This document shows, piece after piece, positions 1-8,854 of a stretch of 64,000 nt of DNA; the first letter of the stretch is position 1; the number at the start of each line of letters is the position of its first letter. A model generated the notes under the pieces. It was not told the origin of the DNA. It ran no database searches and saw nothing but the letters and a program-made list of their open reading frames with translations. Made by a program: the position numbers and the translations under genes. This DNA is from JAWKSY01 sp041402125 (GTDB lineage Bacteria; Planctomycetota; GCA-002687715; DRQF01). Location of the stretch: positions 62,001-126,000 of the forward strand of contig JAWKSY010000001.1 in assembly GCA_041402125.1 (NCBI GenBank). The letters are read 5' to 3'.

Positions 1-451
1 GCAGGTCCACCATGTTCCCGTACTGGAACATCAACGGCGGCGAGGCGAGGAGCGCGACCGAGGCGGCCAGCGCGGGCGGCGAGAGGAAGCGCCTCAGGCA
101 CATCGCGAAGAGGAGCAGGGTCAGGGCGCACACGATCCCCATCGCCCAGCGCAGCGCGGCCTCGTCGCGCCCGAGGTAGAGATAGCAGGGGTAGATCAGC
201 AGGTAGGCCGTCCCCGGATGGTTGGCGTAGGGCTCCCAGATGTCCGGCGTGTCGGGGTGGAAGAGCGCCGGCCCCTGCATCCGCTTCGCGAAGAAGCCGT
301 GGGCCGCGAGTCCGCGGCACGCGTATCCGTAGTAGCCGCCGCTGTTCACGCCGTTGTGCGATTCGTCCCAGGGCTCGGCGCGCCAGAGGTAGTGGCAGCC
401 GAGGAGGGTGAGCACGGCGCCGACCGCGACGATGACGAGTGCGCGCTGCAT
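1..451 (-). CDS. Membrane protein, GT39/mannosyltransferase-like, N-terminal part only
   Basis: The gene runs off the left edge, so only about 150 N-terminal residues are visible. Reading from ATG at 451 gives an N-terminal hydrophobic helix (MQRALVIVAVGAVLTLLGC) that could be a signal anchor. A polar loop with WDE and NHPGTAYLL follows, then at least one more transmembrane helix. An acidic residue after the first helix and an NHP motif are typical of polytopic GT-C glycosyltransferases of the dolichyl-phosphate-mannose type, which use lipid-linked sugars in the membrane. That family call is inference from a short stretch. It could also be another large polytopic membrane protein. Confidence 0.55.
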   Translation of the reverse strand, partial: MQRALVIVAVGAVLTLLGCHYLWRAEPWDESHNGVNSGGYYGYACRGLAAHGFFAKRMQGPALFHPDTPDIWEPYANHPGTAYLLIYPCYLYLGRDEAALRWAMGIVCALTLLLFAMCLRRFLSPPALAASVALLASPPLMFQYGNMVDL

Positions 452-533
452 TGCGGGGAGGGCTTCCGATCTCCGGCGGCGGATCGCGACTCCGCGTCGC
501 GCACGGAGCGTACCACGATTCCCGGGTCGGCGA

Positions 534-908
534 TCAGCCGGCGACGATCTCGACGATCGTCCAGAAGAGAGCGAGCGTCGCGATCATCGCCGCGCCGAGC
601 ACGACCTGGAGCCCGAGCCCGTCCGTCGCGCCCAGCACGATGGCGGCGAGACCACCCCCGACGGCGACGACGGTCGCCACCAGGTGCCGGGGCCGTCGCC
701 ACCAGAGGTACCCCGGCGCGGCGACGGCGGCCAGACCGAAGAGACCAAGGGCGGGCGACCAGAAGCCCGTCAGGCCGCCCAGACCGAGGAAGACCGTGAG
801 CCCGGCGGCGAGCGCGACGACGCCCAGGACGAGCTGGGCCAGACCTCGCGCCGTCTGCCGCCCGAGGTCCTTCGCGAGGCGGCCGGCGCGCGGTTCCCGG
901 TCGTTCAT
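534..908 (-). CDS. Small membrane protein, unknown function
   Basis: A 124-residue protein with a basic, hydrophilic N-terminus (residues 1-20) and four likely transmembrane helices covering most of the rest, including LVLGVVALAAGLTVFL and VVLGAAMIATLALFW. The ATG at 908 has a good ribosome binding site (AAAGGAGA about 6 bases upstream). A WWRRPRH loop lies between helices 2 and 3. I recognise no enzyme motif. It lies close to the upstream end of the partial membrane protein and is transcribed in the same direction, so they could share a transcript. Confidence 0.6.
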   Translation of the reverse strand: MNDREPRAGRLAKDLGRQTARGLAQLVLGVVALAAGLTVFLGLGGLTGFWSPALGLFGLAAVAAPGYLWWRRPRHLVATVVAVGGGLAAIVLGATDGLGLQVVLGAAMIATLALFWTIVEIVAG

Positions 909-1051
909 GTCGTCTCCTTTCCCCGATCCCCCGCGACGGCGGAGGTCGGGTGATAAGCTCGCGGGACGGGATGCGGTCGCGGTCGCGCCGCGCGGCCCGA
1001 CGAGCCTACCGGACCGCGGACCCGGCCGTCACATTCGCGCGAGGAGTCCCG

Positions 1052-2493
1052 ATGTTTCGCCCTGCTCTCTGCCTCGCCCTCGTCGCGCTGCTCGCCGGCC
1101 TGCTGCCGGGACAGCGATCCCGCTACGACCTCTCGCTCCGTCTCCACGAGTACGAGACGCGCTGGAGACCGCGTCGCCGGAGGCCCGGCGACGCTCGATC
1201 CCGCGCCTCGAGGAGGCGACGCGGCGCTTCTTCACCTTCCGCCTCTCGAGCGCCGGGCAGGAGCTCGACGAGGCGACGCTCGCGCTGCGGGACGGCGCCG
1301 TTCCCGCGGGCGAGCGGCTCGCCCGGAGCCTGAAGCTCGTTCTCGACCGCCGGCTCGTCGGCGCGGACGTGAAGGACCTCGGCTTCACGATCGAAGCGCT
1401 CTACGCCGTCGAGGAGCCGGACGCCCCGGCCCTCGCCGCGACCTTCCGCGTCGGAAAGCGCGTCCTCGCGCGCACCGCGGTGGGCCCGCGGCCGGTCGCG
1501 GGGCGGCTCGACCTCACCGGACTCGCACCCGGGGATCACGAGCTCGTCCTGGAGTTCCGCCTCGGCGAGGATCCCGAGGGAGCGCCGCTGCTCCGCCGCC
1601 TCTCGCGCTTCTCCATCCTCGCCGATCCCGCGGCGACCCTCGCGCGCCTCGACGCCGCCCTCGCGGCCGAAGGCGTGGATGCGGCGCCGGTCCGGCGCGA
1701 GAGTCTCCGCGAGATCCGGACGACGCTGACCCGCATCGCCGAGGGCGAGCGTCTCGAGACCGACCTCCCGGCCGCCGCGCTCGCGGCCCGGGCCGAGAGC
1801 TGGGCGGCGATGAAGACGCCCCGCGACGAGGACCTCCTTCCCGCGGCGGGCGGGGAGTTCCACCTCGTCCTCCGCGCGGGCGAGACCCGCGTCCCGGTGC
1901 GGGTTCTCGTCCCGGCGCGGAAGGACGGGAAGCCGGCGCCGCTCGTCGTCGCCCTGCACGGGATGGGCGGCTCCGAGAACATGTTCTTCGAGGGCTACGG
2001 CGCCGGCATGGCGCCGCGCCTCGCGGCCGAGCGGGGGTGGATCTTCGTCGCCCCGCGACTGTCGGCCTTCGGCGGCTTCGACCTCGGCGCGATGATCGAC
2101 GACCTCGCCCGGCTCGCGCCGATCGACCCCGACCGCGTCTACCTCGTCGGCCATTCGATGGGCGCGGCGCGGGCGCTCGGGGCGGCGACGCAGGATCCCG
2201 CTCGCTGGGCGGCGGCGGCCTTCCTCGGCGGCGGCCTCGCGACGCGACGCGCCGAGGCGCTGAAGGGGCTTCCGATCCTCGTCGCGGCCGGCGAGCGCGA
2301 CTTCGCGAAACCCGGCGCTCGCGCCCTCTTCGCCAGCCTCGAGGCCGTCCCCGGCCACGCGGCGCGCTACCTCGAGACGCCGGACACCGAACACATGACG
2401 GTCGTCCGGGCCGCGCTCCCGGACGTGTTCGCGCTGTTCGAGAGCGCGAAGCGGAAGCCCGCCCCGGGACAACCCGAGGGAAAAGAGGGCTGA
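1052..2493 (+). CDS. Secreted alpha/beta hydrolase (esterase/PHB depolymerase-like), apparent frameshift
   Basis: The ATG at 1052 follows GAGGAG and encodes a clear signal peptide (MFRPALCLALVALLAGLLPG). After about 35 residues the coding sense moves to another frame near 1150-1160 and continues to the stop at 2493. The distance 1052-2493 is 1442 bp, one base short of a multiple of three, which fits a single missing base. The C-terminal half is an alpha/beta hydrolase: oxyanion-region LHGMGG, nucleophile elbow GHSMG near 2150, and a late DTEHM supplying the likely catalytic histidine. The middle region (residues about 40-290) is not recognised. Substrate unknown; a secreted esterase or peptidase is likely. 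Confidence 0.7.
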
Positions 2494-2567
2494 TTCTCCC
2501 CCTCTCGTGTTCGAGAATGGGACTCCGCCGCCGTACACCTCCCCGTCGCCCCCGTCGAGGACCCCCG

Positions 2568-3206
2568 ATGTCGCTCCGAATCCTGACCCCGCTCCTCCTC
2601 GCCCTCACCGCGCTCACCGGCTGCGTCAGCACCGACATCGACGACCTCGAGCGTCACCCGGACTTCCTCGACGCGAGGTACGCTCGCGTCGTCGTCCACT
2701 GCTCGGCCGAGGACGACACCCAGCGCGCGATCATCGAGTCGGCGGTGGCCGAGAAGCTCCGCAACTCCGGCTACGAGGCCGACCCGAGCTACCGGCTCGC
2801 CGGCTCCCGCAAGGGCCGGGAGTTCCAGGTCGAGGACGTGCCGGGCTACGACGCCCTCGTCTGGATCGGATTCGGCACCTACGAGAACGTCGTCACCGAG
2901 TACCCGGGCTACGTCGAGACCTGGTCCGGCGTCAGCTTCGGCTACCACGGGCACCGCGGCCGACGCGGACGCTGGCACGGGGGCTACGGCTGGGCCCCGA
3001 GCTTCGGCGTCACCTACCACGCCCCGCAGCGCGTCTCGAAGTGGTGGCTCCGCACCCGCATCGAACTCATCGACGCCGCCACCGAGCGCAAGGTCTTCTC
3101 CGCCCGCGCCGCCACCCGCACGACCGACGCCGAGTCCCTCGAGGCCATGGCCGCCGACCTCGGCGGCGAGGTCGTCCGCCTCATGTCCCGCCACCGCGCC
3201 CGTTGA
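2568..3206 (+). CDS. Lipoprotein, DUF4136-like
   Basis: A 212-residue protein starting at ATG 2568, with GAGGA about 7 bases upstream. The N-terminus is a lipoprotein signal with lipobox LTGC (Cys19), so it should be membrane-anchored. The mature part has alternating strands, a Gly/His/Arg-rich loop (FGYHGHRGRRGRWHGGYGW), and a C-terminal section (WWLRTRIELIDA, KVFSARA) that resembles the DUF4136 family of small lipoproteins. The DUF call is from general pattern only. It follows the hydrolase gene by 74 bp in the same orientation. A palindromic repeat begins 33 bp after its stop. Confidence 0.65.
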   Translation: MSLRILTPLLLALTALTGCVSTDIDDLERHPDFLDARYARVVVHCSAEDDTQRAIIESAVAEKLRNSGYEADPSYRLAGSRKGREFQVEDVPGYDALVWIGFGTYENVVTEYPGYVETWSGVSFGYHGHRGRRGRWHGGYGWAPSFGVTYHAPQRVSKWWLRTRIELIDAATERKVFSARAATRTTDAESLEAMAADLGGEVVRLMSRHRAR

Positions 3207-3239
3207 TTCTCGTCCGCTCGCCGTCGATCCCGCGTCGAA

Positions 3240-3350
3240 GATGCTAGTACGGTGCCAGTCACCCGATGTGCATTTCCGTTCCACCGCGATCGCATGCGAA
3301 ACCAATTCGCCCGGAAATGCACATCGGGTGACTGGCACCGTACTAGCATC
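3240..3350. repeat. Long palindromic repeat, copy A
   Basis: Two arms of 39 bp (3240-3278 and 3312-3350) are perfect reverse complements and enclose a 33-bp spacer. The arm starts GATGCTAGTACGGTGCCAGT and contains the core CAGTCACCCGATG. Copy B at 5208-5319 has nearly the same arms, and its spacer matches copy A's spacer in reverse complement, so A and B lie in opposite orientation on either side of one gene. No transposase is nearby. It resembles REP-type extragenic palindromes but is longer. Confidence 0.9.
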
Positions 3351-3380
3351 TCATCGGGTGACGGACACCGTATGAGAATC
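3351..3380. repeat. Half-element related to palindromic repeat C
   Basis: This 30-bp stretch directly abuts repeat A. It matches the right arm of repeat C (5424-5453): both end in ACACCGTATGAGAATC or a close variant and contain the core GGTGAC. The left arm is missing. The neighbouring minus-strand frame reads into it, giving the tail SHTVSVTR if the frameshift in that gene is ignored. Confidence 0.75.
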
Positions 3381-3402
3381 GGAGCGACCGGACGCGCCCG
3401 GA

Positions 3403-5072
3403 TCAGTCGCGCGTGACCACGACATCGATGCGGGGACGATCGAGCGTGAACTCGATCTTCCGCTCCGGTGTGAGGGTTCGACCACGTCCCGCACCGTTCC
3501 CGAGTAGACGCCGTAGGGCAGCAGACACTCTCCCCCGTCGACCAGGATCTCCCCGGTGGCCGTCCGCGCGGTGGCGACGCGGAGATCGACGGCCGGACCG
3601 TCGCCGTCGTCCCGCGCCGACGAGACGACGCGCACGAGGCCGAACTCGGCCGACGCGCGGATGACGATCTCGAGCGGCTCGGCGCGTTCATCGTCATCCG
3701 AGAGCCGGCTCAGGTCGAGCGGATGGCTCGGGAACGAGCTCCGAAGCGCGAATCGGCGGGTCTGGACCTCATACCTTCCCTCGGGAACGGCGACGACACT
3801 CCCCGATGTCGCCATGACCCCCATCATCACCCGCGCGCCCGATGCCAGCTCGCCGTCCTCATCCACGGGGCAGATGAAGGCGTCGATGTCGGAAGGCACG
3901 GGATCACCATCTTTCGTGACGAAGGTGACCCGGCAGAGCCGCGTCCGGAAGGGAGGAGCGAAGGGGTCCTCGCCCTCGAGGGGTTCGGAGACCACCTCGG
4001 CGATGGGCCGGGCGCGCAGGTCGCAGCGAACCCCGCCCAGACGCGAGGTCAGGGTCGCGACCTTCAGATCGAGACCGTCGGGAGACTTCTCGTCGGTCCG
4101 GGCGAAGAGGACGCCGATCCCGTGGCCGGGAAACTCTCGTTCGAGATGGGCGCGCGCCCGCGACTCCTCGGTCTGGATCTGGAGACCGTCGACATGGAGG
4201 ACGCCGCCGTGACCGAACTGGAAGGCGGAGAACCTCTCCCCGGGACCCAGCTCGATCGCGAAGCCGAGCAGCGGCATCATGGCCACCCTCGCCGTCCCGC
4301 CCTTTCCCTCCGAGACCTCGCACGAATCCGGCGCAACGCTCGTCACCCAGAAGTCCCGCCGGGCGCGGATCAGGTAGCGGCCGGGCACGAGTTCGGTGAA
4401 CACCGCGCGGCCCTCGACGTCAGTGCGGGCGCGATGAATCGCCGTCTCCGGGTCGGCCCCGGCCGGCCGTGCGTCGTCGCGGTCGACGTCCCAGATCGAA
4501 GTCCGCGACGCGAAGACGACGACGTCCTCCAGCGGCGCCGCATGGTGATCCTGAACGAGGACCTCCAGCGGCGCGACGGGCGCGAGGGAGATCCGGATCC
4601 GTCCCCGGCCCTCGAGATCGCGCGCCCAATCCCCGGCGTATCCCGGGGCGGAGGCGATGGCGCGCAGCGCGTCGATCGCGCCCTCCGTTCGCATGACGGC
4701 GCGTCCGCTGCGATCGGTCACCACCTCGTCGACGATGTCGTCCGCGTCGAGGCGGCGTCGACGGGCCCGCGCATCGATCACGAGCACGACGCGCGCGCCG
4801 ACGATCGGGACCTCGGTGTAGGCTTCCACGACCTCGACGACGAACGAGGCCGGAGGCGCGAGGCCCTCCTTCTCCGGTCGCGACCTCGCGATCACTCCGG
4901 GCGCCCGCCGCGGCTCAGCCGGGGCCTCCGGCGCGAGTTCGTCGCTGACCGGTTCGATTCGCAACGTCTCGTCACCGCCGCTCCAGCGCCACCACAGCGC
5001 TCCCGCGATCAGCGCGAAGACCGCGAGCGCGACGCGTCGCGGCGTCTTCGACGAGACTGGCTTCGTGACCAT
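3403..5072 (-). CDS. Membrane-anchored protein with carboxypeptidase-regulatory-like beta-sandwich domains, apparent frameshift
   Basis: The ATG at 5072 (GGAG upstream) gives a short basic N-terminus and one transmembrane helix (residues about 12-30, VALAVFALIAGALWW), so the rest is probably periplasmic or surface-exposed. The body has repeated TTR-like modules of the carboxypeptidase regulatory type, for example VDVEGRAVFTELVPGRYLIRARR. Near 3480 the sense shifts frame: with one extra C in a CCC run the end reads LTPERKIEFTLDRP, then IDVVVTRD and a stop at 3403-3405. The 1670-bp length is one short of a multiple of three, agreeing with a missing base. Without the correction the frame runs on into the palindromic repeat and stops at 3351. 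Repeats A and B bracket the gene. Function unknown. Confidence 0.65.
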
Positions 5073-5207
5073 GCATCGCTCCGCGACGGTCAGAGGGATT
5101 GCGCCTGCGAGCCGCAATCCTACGCCTCATTCCCTCGCCCGCGATAGCCTCGATACACCTTCGGCCCTCCCCGCGCGACCGAGGTGCGCGCAAGGTGCGA
5201 GGCACCC

Positions 5208-5319
5208 GATGCTAGTACGGTGCCAGTCACCCGATGTGCATTTCCGGGCGAAGCGGTCTCGCAAGCGAACGCGGTGGAACGGAAATGCACATCGGGTGAC
5301 TGGCACCGTACTTAGCATC
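5208..5319. repeat. Long palindromic repeat, copy B (inverted relative to copy A)
   Basis: The left arm 5208-5246 is identical to the left arm of copy A. The right arm 5280-5319 has one inserted T (TACTTAGCATC). The spacer 5247-5279, read in reverse complement, closely matches the spacer of copy A (shared TTCCACCGCG and TTCGCC ends). This and repeat C are the only features I see in the gene-free stretch 5073-5423. Confidence 0.9.
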
Positions 5320-5340
5320 TCCGCCGAACCGGGCGGGCGA

Positions 5341-5453
5341 GATTCTCATACGGTGTCAGTCACCAGATGAGACTTTTCCGCGGACCCACACCTGCCGTCG
5401 ATCGACCTCGCGAAGGAGAAGTCTCATCCGGTGACTGTCACCGTATGAGAATC
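5341..5453. repeat. Long palindromic repeat, type C
   Basis: Arms 5341-5379 and 5415-5453 pair over 39 bp with three mismatches and enclose a 35-bp spacer. The arm begins GATTCTCATACGGTGTCAGT. It shares the ACGGTG-CAGTCACC-GATG core with A and B, so it is a second subtype of one family. The sulfatase stop codon (5424-5426) lies inside the right arm, so the last residues of that protein (SHTVTVTG) are encoded by the repeat. Confidence 0.88.
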
Positions 5454-7049
5454 AGTCGAGGGCGGGTCGGGCCAGTGGGAGGCGCCGAGGCGGCGGCGCT
5501 CGGCGAGGTAGCGCTTCTTGAGGGCGAGGAAGGTCGGCGCCGCGGCGGGATCGGCGTGGACGCTCTTCAGCTCGTGCGGATCGGCGACGAGGTCGAAGAG
5601 CTGCCACTCCTTCGTCTTCGGGAACCAGGCGAGCTTGTGGCGCGCGGTGCGGATGCCGTCGTGCGGGGAGACGGCGTGGATGCCCTCCTCGTAGTAGGCG
5701 TAGTAGATGAGGTCGCGCGCGGCGGCGGGGTCGTCCTCGCGGCCCGAGACGAGGCCGACGAGGCTGTGGCCGTCCATGCCCTCGAAGCTGACCGCGCCGT
5801 CGGGAGCGGCGGCGCGACCTTCGGTGACGCCGGCGGCGTCGAGGAAGGTCGGGGCGTAGTCGATGTTCTGGACGAGGGAGCGGATCTCGGTGCCGGGCGC
5901 GATGCGCGCGGGCCAGCGCATGAGGAGCGGCATGCGGAGCGACTCCTCGAAGATCCAGCGTTTGTCGTACCAGCCGTGGTCGCCCAGGTAGAAGCCCTGG
6001 TCGGAGGAGTAGACGACGATGGTGTCGCGGGCGCGGCCGCTGCGTTCGAGCTCGTCGAGGATGGCGCCGACCGAGTCGTCGACGCTGGCGATGCAACGGA
6101 GGTAGTCCTTGATGTAGCGCTGGTACTTCCAGCGAACGAGTTCGCGCCCCGTGGGCTTCGCGCGCGCGAGAGCGGCGTTCTCCTCGGCGTAGGCGGCGTC
6201 CCAGGCCGCGCGCTGCTCGGGCGTCATGCGCCCCCACTCGGCCATGCCCCAGTCGCCCTTCATGCTCGGACCGGCGAGGCCCTTCGCGAGCTCGGCCGGG
6301 ACCTTGAGGTCGTAGGTCCAGAACATGTGCCGGTCGATCGTCATCTCGTTTCCGGCGAGGGTGCTCGCGCGGCCCGACCAGTCGTCGAAGAGGGTCGGGG
6401 GCTCGGGCATCGTCATGCCGTCGTAGAGGCCGTGGTACTCCGGCGAGGGCATCCAGTTCCGGTGCGGCGCCTTGTGGTGGACCATGAGCAGGAAGGGCTG
6501 GTCGTTCTCTCGCGGCGCCCGCAGGAAGGTCAGCGCGCGCTCGGTGATGAGGTCCGTCACGTAGCCGGGCACGCGCCGCTTGCCCTTCGCGTCGCGGAAG
6601 TCGGGGTTGTAGTAGTTCCCCTGCCCCGGGAGGATCTCCCACTCGTCGAAGCCGACCGGGTCGGACTGCAGGTGCCACTTGCCGATGATCGCGGTGCGGT
6701 AGCCGGCGGCGCGGAGCGCGATGGGCAGGGTCGCGGTGTTCGCGTCGAAGCGGTCGCCATTCGTGCACTTGCCGTTGCGATGGCTGTGTCGGCCGGTCAG
6801 CACCGTGGCGCGGCTCGGCGCGCAGATCGAGTTGGCGCAGAAGCTCTCGCGGAAGATCGCTCCCTCCTTCGCGATCCGATCGATGTTCGGCGTGAGGTTG
6901 AGCACCGAGCCGTAGGCGGAGATCGCGGCCTGGGCGTGATCGTCGGCGAAGATGAAGACGATGTTCGGACGCTTCTCCTGGGCCGCGCCGAGGACGGCGA
7001 GAAGGCCCCAGGCGAGGGCGGCGAGCGCGACGGTCGGGCGGCGGATCAT
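5424..7049 (-). CDS. Secreted type I sulfatase
   Basis: A 541-residue arylsulfatase-family protein that hydrolyses sulfate esters, probably on a polysaccharide. ATG 7049 is preceded by GGAGG. Residues 1-23 form a signal peptide (ALAALAWGLLAVLGAAQ). The metal site begins with FADD (Asp36, Asp37). The active-site signature CAPSRATVLTG starts at Cys76, the residue converted to formylglycine. Downstream are GKWHLQ and the SSDQGF metal motif. Length is normal for the family. The C-terminus runs into palindromic repeat C; the ancestral stop may have been slightly earlier. Planctomycetes usually carry many such sulfatases for algal or mucin glycans; the substrate here cannot be told. Confidence 0.93.
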   Translation of the reverse strand: MIRRPTVALAALAWGLLAVLGAAQEKRPNIVFIFADDHAQAAISAYGSVLNLTPNIDRIAKEGAIFRESFCANSICAPSRATVLTGRHSHRNGKCTNGDRFDANTATLPIALRAAGYRTAIIGKWHLQSDPVGFDEWEILPGQGNYYNPDFRDAKGKRRVPGYVTDLITERALTFLRAPRENDQPFLLMVHHKAPHRNWMPSPEYHGLYDGMTMPEPPTLFDDWSGRASTLAGNEMTIDRHMFWTYDLKVPAELAKGLAGPSMKGDWGMAEWGRMTPEQRAAWDAAYAEENAALARAKPTGRELVRWKYQRYIKDYLRCIASVDDSVGAILDELERSGRARDTIVVYSSDQGFYLGDHGWYDKRWIFEESLRMPLLMRWPARIAPGTEIRSLVQNIDYAPTFLDAAGVTEGRAAAPDGAVSFEGMDGHSLVGLVSGREDDPAAARDLIYYAYYEEGIHAVSPHDGIRTARHKLAWFPKTKEWQLFDLVADPHELKSVHADPAAAPTFLALKKRYLAERRRLGASHWPDPPSTDSHTVTVTG

Positions 7050-7121
7050 GGCGGGCCTCCGGAGGGGAGCGAGGCCGCCATCTTGCCCCGACCGGAGCGC
7101 GAGGTGAAGAGGCCCGAGCGG

Positions 7122-8668
7122 TCAGCGCGGCGTGATCACGCCGCTTTCCGCATCGATCTCCACCTCGCCGCGACCGCGGAAGGAGACGCTCCAGACGCGT
7201 CGCGAGACGCCGTCCCGAGCGACCTCACGCAGGACGACGGCCTGGAGGACGCCCCGGCCGAGAGTGACGGGTGACGAGTCGTCCGCCTCGATCGCGGCCT
7301 CCGCGATCCGGATGGCGCGAACGATGTCGATGGGCGGAGGCGTCGCCGCCTGACCGCGGCCGCGATCGCCGCGGTCGAGCGGCCCGCGCGTCGGGTCGTT
7401 GAAGTAGCGCTGCCGACGACCGTCCGCCCGCTGCGTGATGAAATAGAGCGGCCCGGTCGCACGCCGAGGGCCCGGCACCTCGACTTCGACGCCGACGAGG
7501 TCCCGCGCCCGGAGTGCCTCGAGGGAGTCCGCCAGGAGCGGATAGGCTTCCGGGGAGCGACCGTGATCGCCGTTCCCGCGAGCTCGAGTCTGGTCGACCC
7601 GTGGCGGACCGAGGCAGTTCTCGAAGCGGCAGCCCCTGAACTCGTATCCGACCTCCCCGGAGATGCGGGCGATGCCGCGCACGTGCTCGCCGCGGCAATC
7701 CTCGAGGACGATCCGCGTTCCCCTGGCGGCGGGGCCCTCGGCGATGACCGAACCCTCGGTCTCGCGGAACAGACAATCGCGGACATAGGCCAGCGCGCCC
7801 CCGCGAACGCTCAGCCCGTAGCCGCTCAGGGGCTGTGGCCGTAGCCGCCGACGAACTCGCAGGACTCGACGGCGATGTAGGTCCGGGCAGAAACCCCGAG
7901 GGCGGCCGAGTGCCCCGCGGAGGAATCGAAACCGAGACAGCGGACGCGGCGGAGGAGGACCGCTGCCGCTCCGCGTGAGTCCAGGAGGCCGTCCGATCTC
8001 AACCGGCCGTCGAGGGTGAGGGCCTCGACGGCGAGGTTGTCCACCCCTTGGGTGAACACGAGATCGCTCTGCGCGCGGATCGTGGTCGCATCCATCCCCT
8101 GCCCGCGCAGCGTGACGAACTCACCGCCATCCAGCCGCAGTTCGATCTTGGGCTCGAAGACCCCGGCCGTGAACTCGAAGGTCACGCGAGACGCGTCACC
8201 TCGCCGGTAGTTGGAGAAGACCTCGTTGATCGTCTCCGGGGTCACGGTGATGACCCGGACGTCCCCGGGAGCGCTTCGAAGCGGTCGGACGAAGCTCTCG
8301 AAGTCCGCGAGGAGCAGTCCCGGGTCGGCGCCGAACTCGTCGATCCGACGCAGCGTCCCGAGCCCCGAGTCCCCGTCCTGGAACTCCGCCTCCCGTCGCC
8401 GCTCCTTCTCGCGCGCGAGCGCGCCGCGCATCCACTCGAGATCCTCGGGCGCGATCTCCTCGACGGAGTCCGTTCGCGCCGGCTCGTCGTTCGGGACCTC
8501 GCGACGGGCCCCCGATTTCGGCGCGGGCTCGTCCGGGTCACGCTCGACCCCGGCGCCGAGATCCGGCGCCGGGTCCGCCCGCAGACCGCGGAGGAAGTAG
8601 CCGGCCGCCCCGGCGACGAGCGCCACCAGGACGACGAGAAGGACCGGTGGATTCCGCACTTCGCTCAT
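7122..8668 (-). CDS. Membrane-anchored right-handed beta-helix protein with PepSY-like tail, apparent frameshift
   Basis: ATG 8668 follows GAGGAAG. Residues 8-26 form one transmembrane helix, followed by a charged linker rich in Asp, Glu and Arg. A parallel beta-helix region follows, with short repeating strands such as GVDNLAVEALTLDGRL and LLRRVRCLGFDS, of the type seen in pectate lyase-like folds. The frame breaks near 7828 after GGYGHSP: one extra C in a run would continue as LSGYGLSVRGGALAYVRDCL. The region is 1547 bp, one base short of a whole number of codons. The C-terminal 70 residues (DIVRAIRIAEAAIEAD to DAESGVITPR) resemble a PepSY or inhibitor-like domain. No catalytic residues are identified. 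Confidence 0.62.
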
Positions 8669-8771
8669 GTCTTCCTCACGCCTCGACGGATCGCCTGACC
8701 GCCGGCGAGCATCCTACCCCGAGCCGAGACGACCCGCCGGGGCGTGAATTGCCCCGATCCCTGACGGTTTC

Positions 8772-8802
8772 CTGACAAGCTCGCGGAGCCGTCGGCTATC
8801 CT
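8772..8802 (+). promoter_or_regulatory. Candidate promoter of the first FG-GAP gene
   Basis: CTGACA at 8772-8777 could be a -35 box and CTATCC/TATCCT at 8796-8802 a -10 box, spaced 18-19 bases, about 55 bases before the ATG at 8855. A small palindrome, GGGGC-N7-GCCCC, lies just upstream at 8739-8755. The match is only moderate. Confidence 0.3.
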
Positions 8803-8854
8803 GGTGCGTCGGCCCGGCCCGACGAAGGCGTACCCCGATCGAGAGGATACCGAC

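Noticed and set aside
439..1051. Possible long N-terminal extension of the hydrolase frame.
   Set aside because: It overlaps the antisense membrane-protein gene, has low-complexity Arg/Pro sequence, and a good ribosome site plus signal peptide mark the start at 1052.
3240..5453. CRISPR-like spacing of the palindromic repeats.
   Set aside because: There are only two or three units far apart, in opposite orientation and with related spacers, so it is not a repeat-spacer array.
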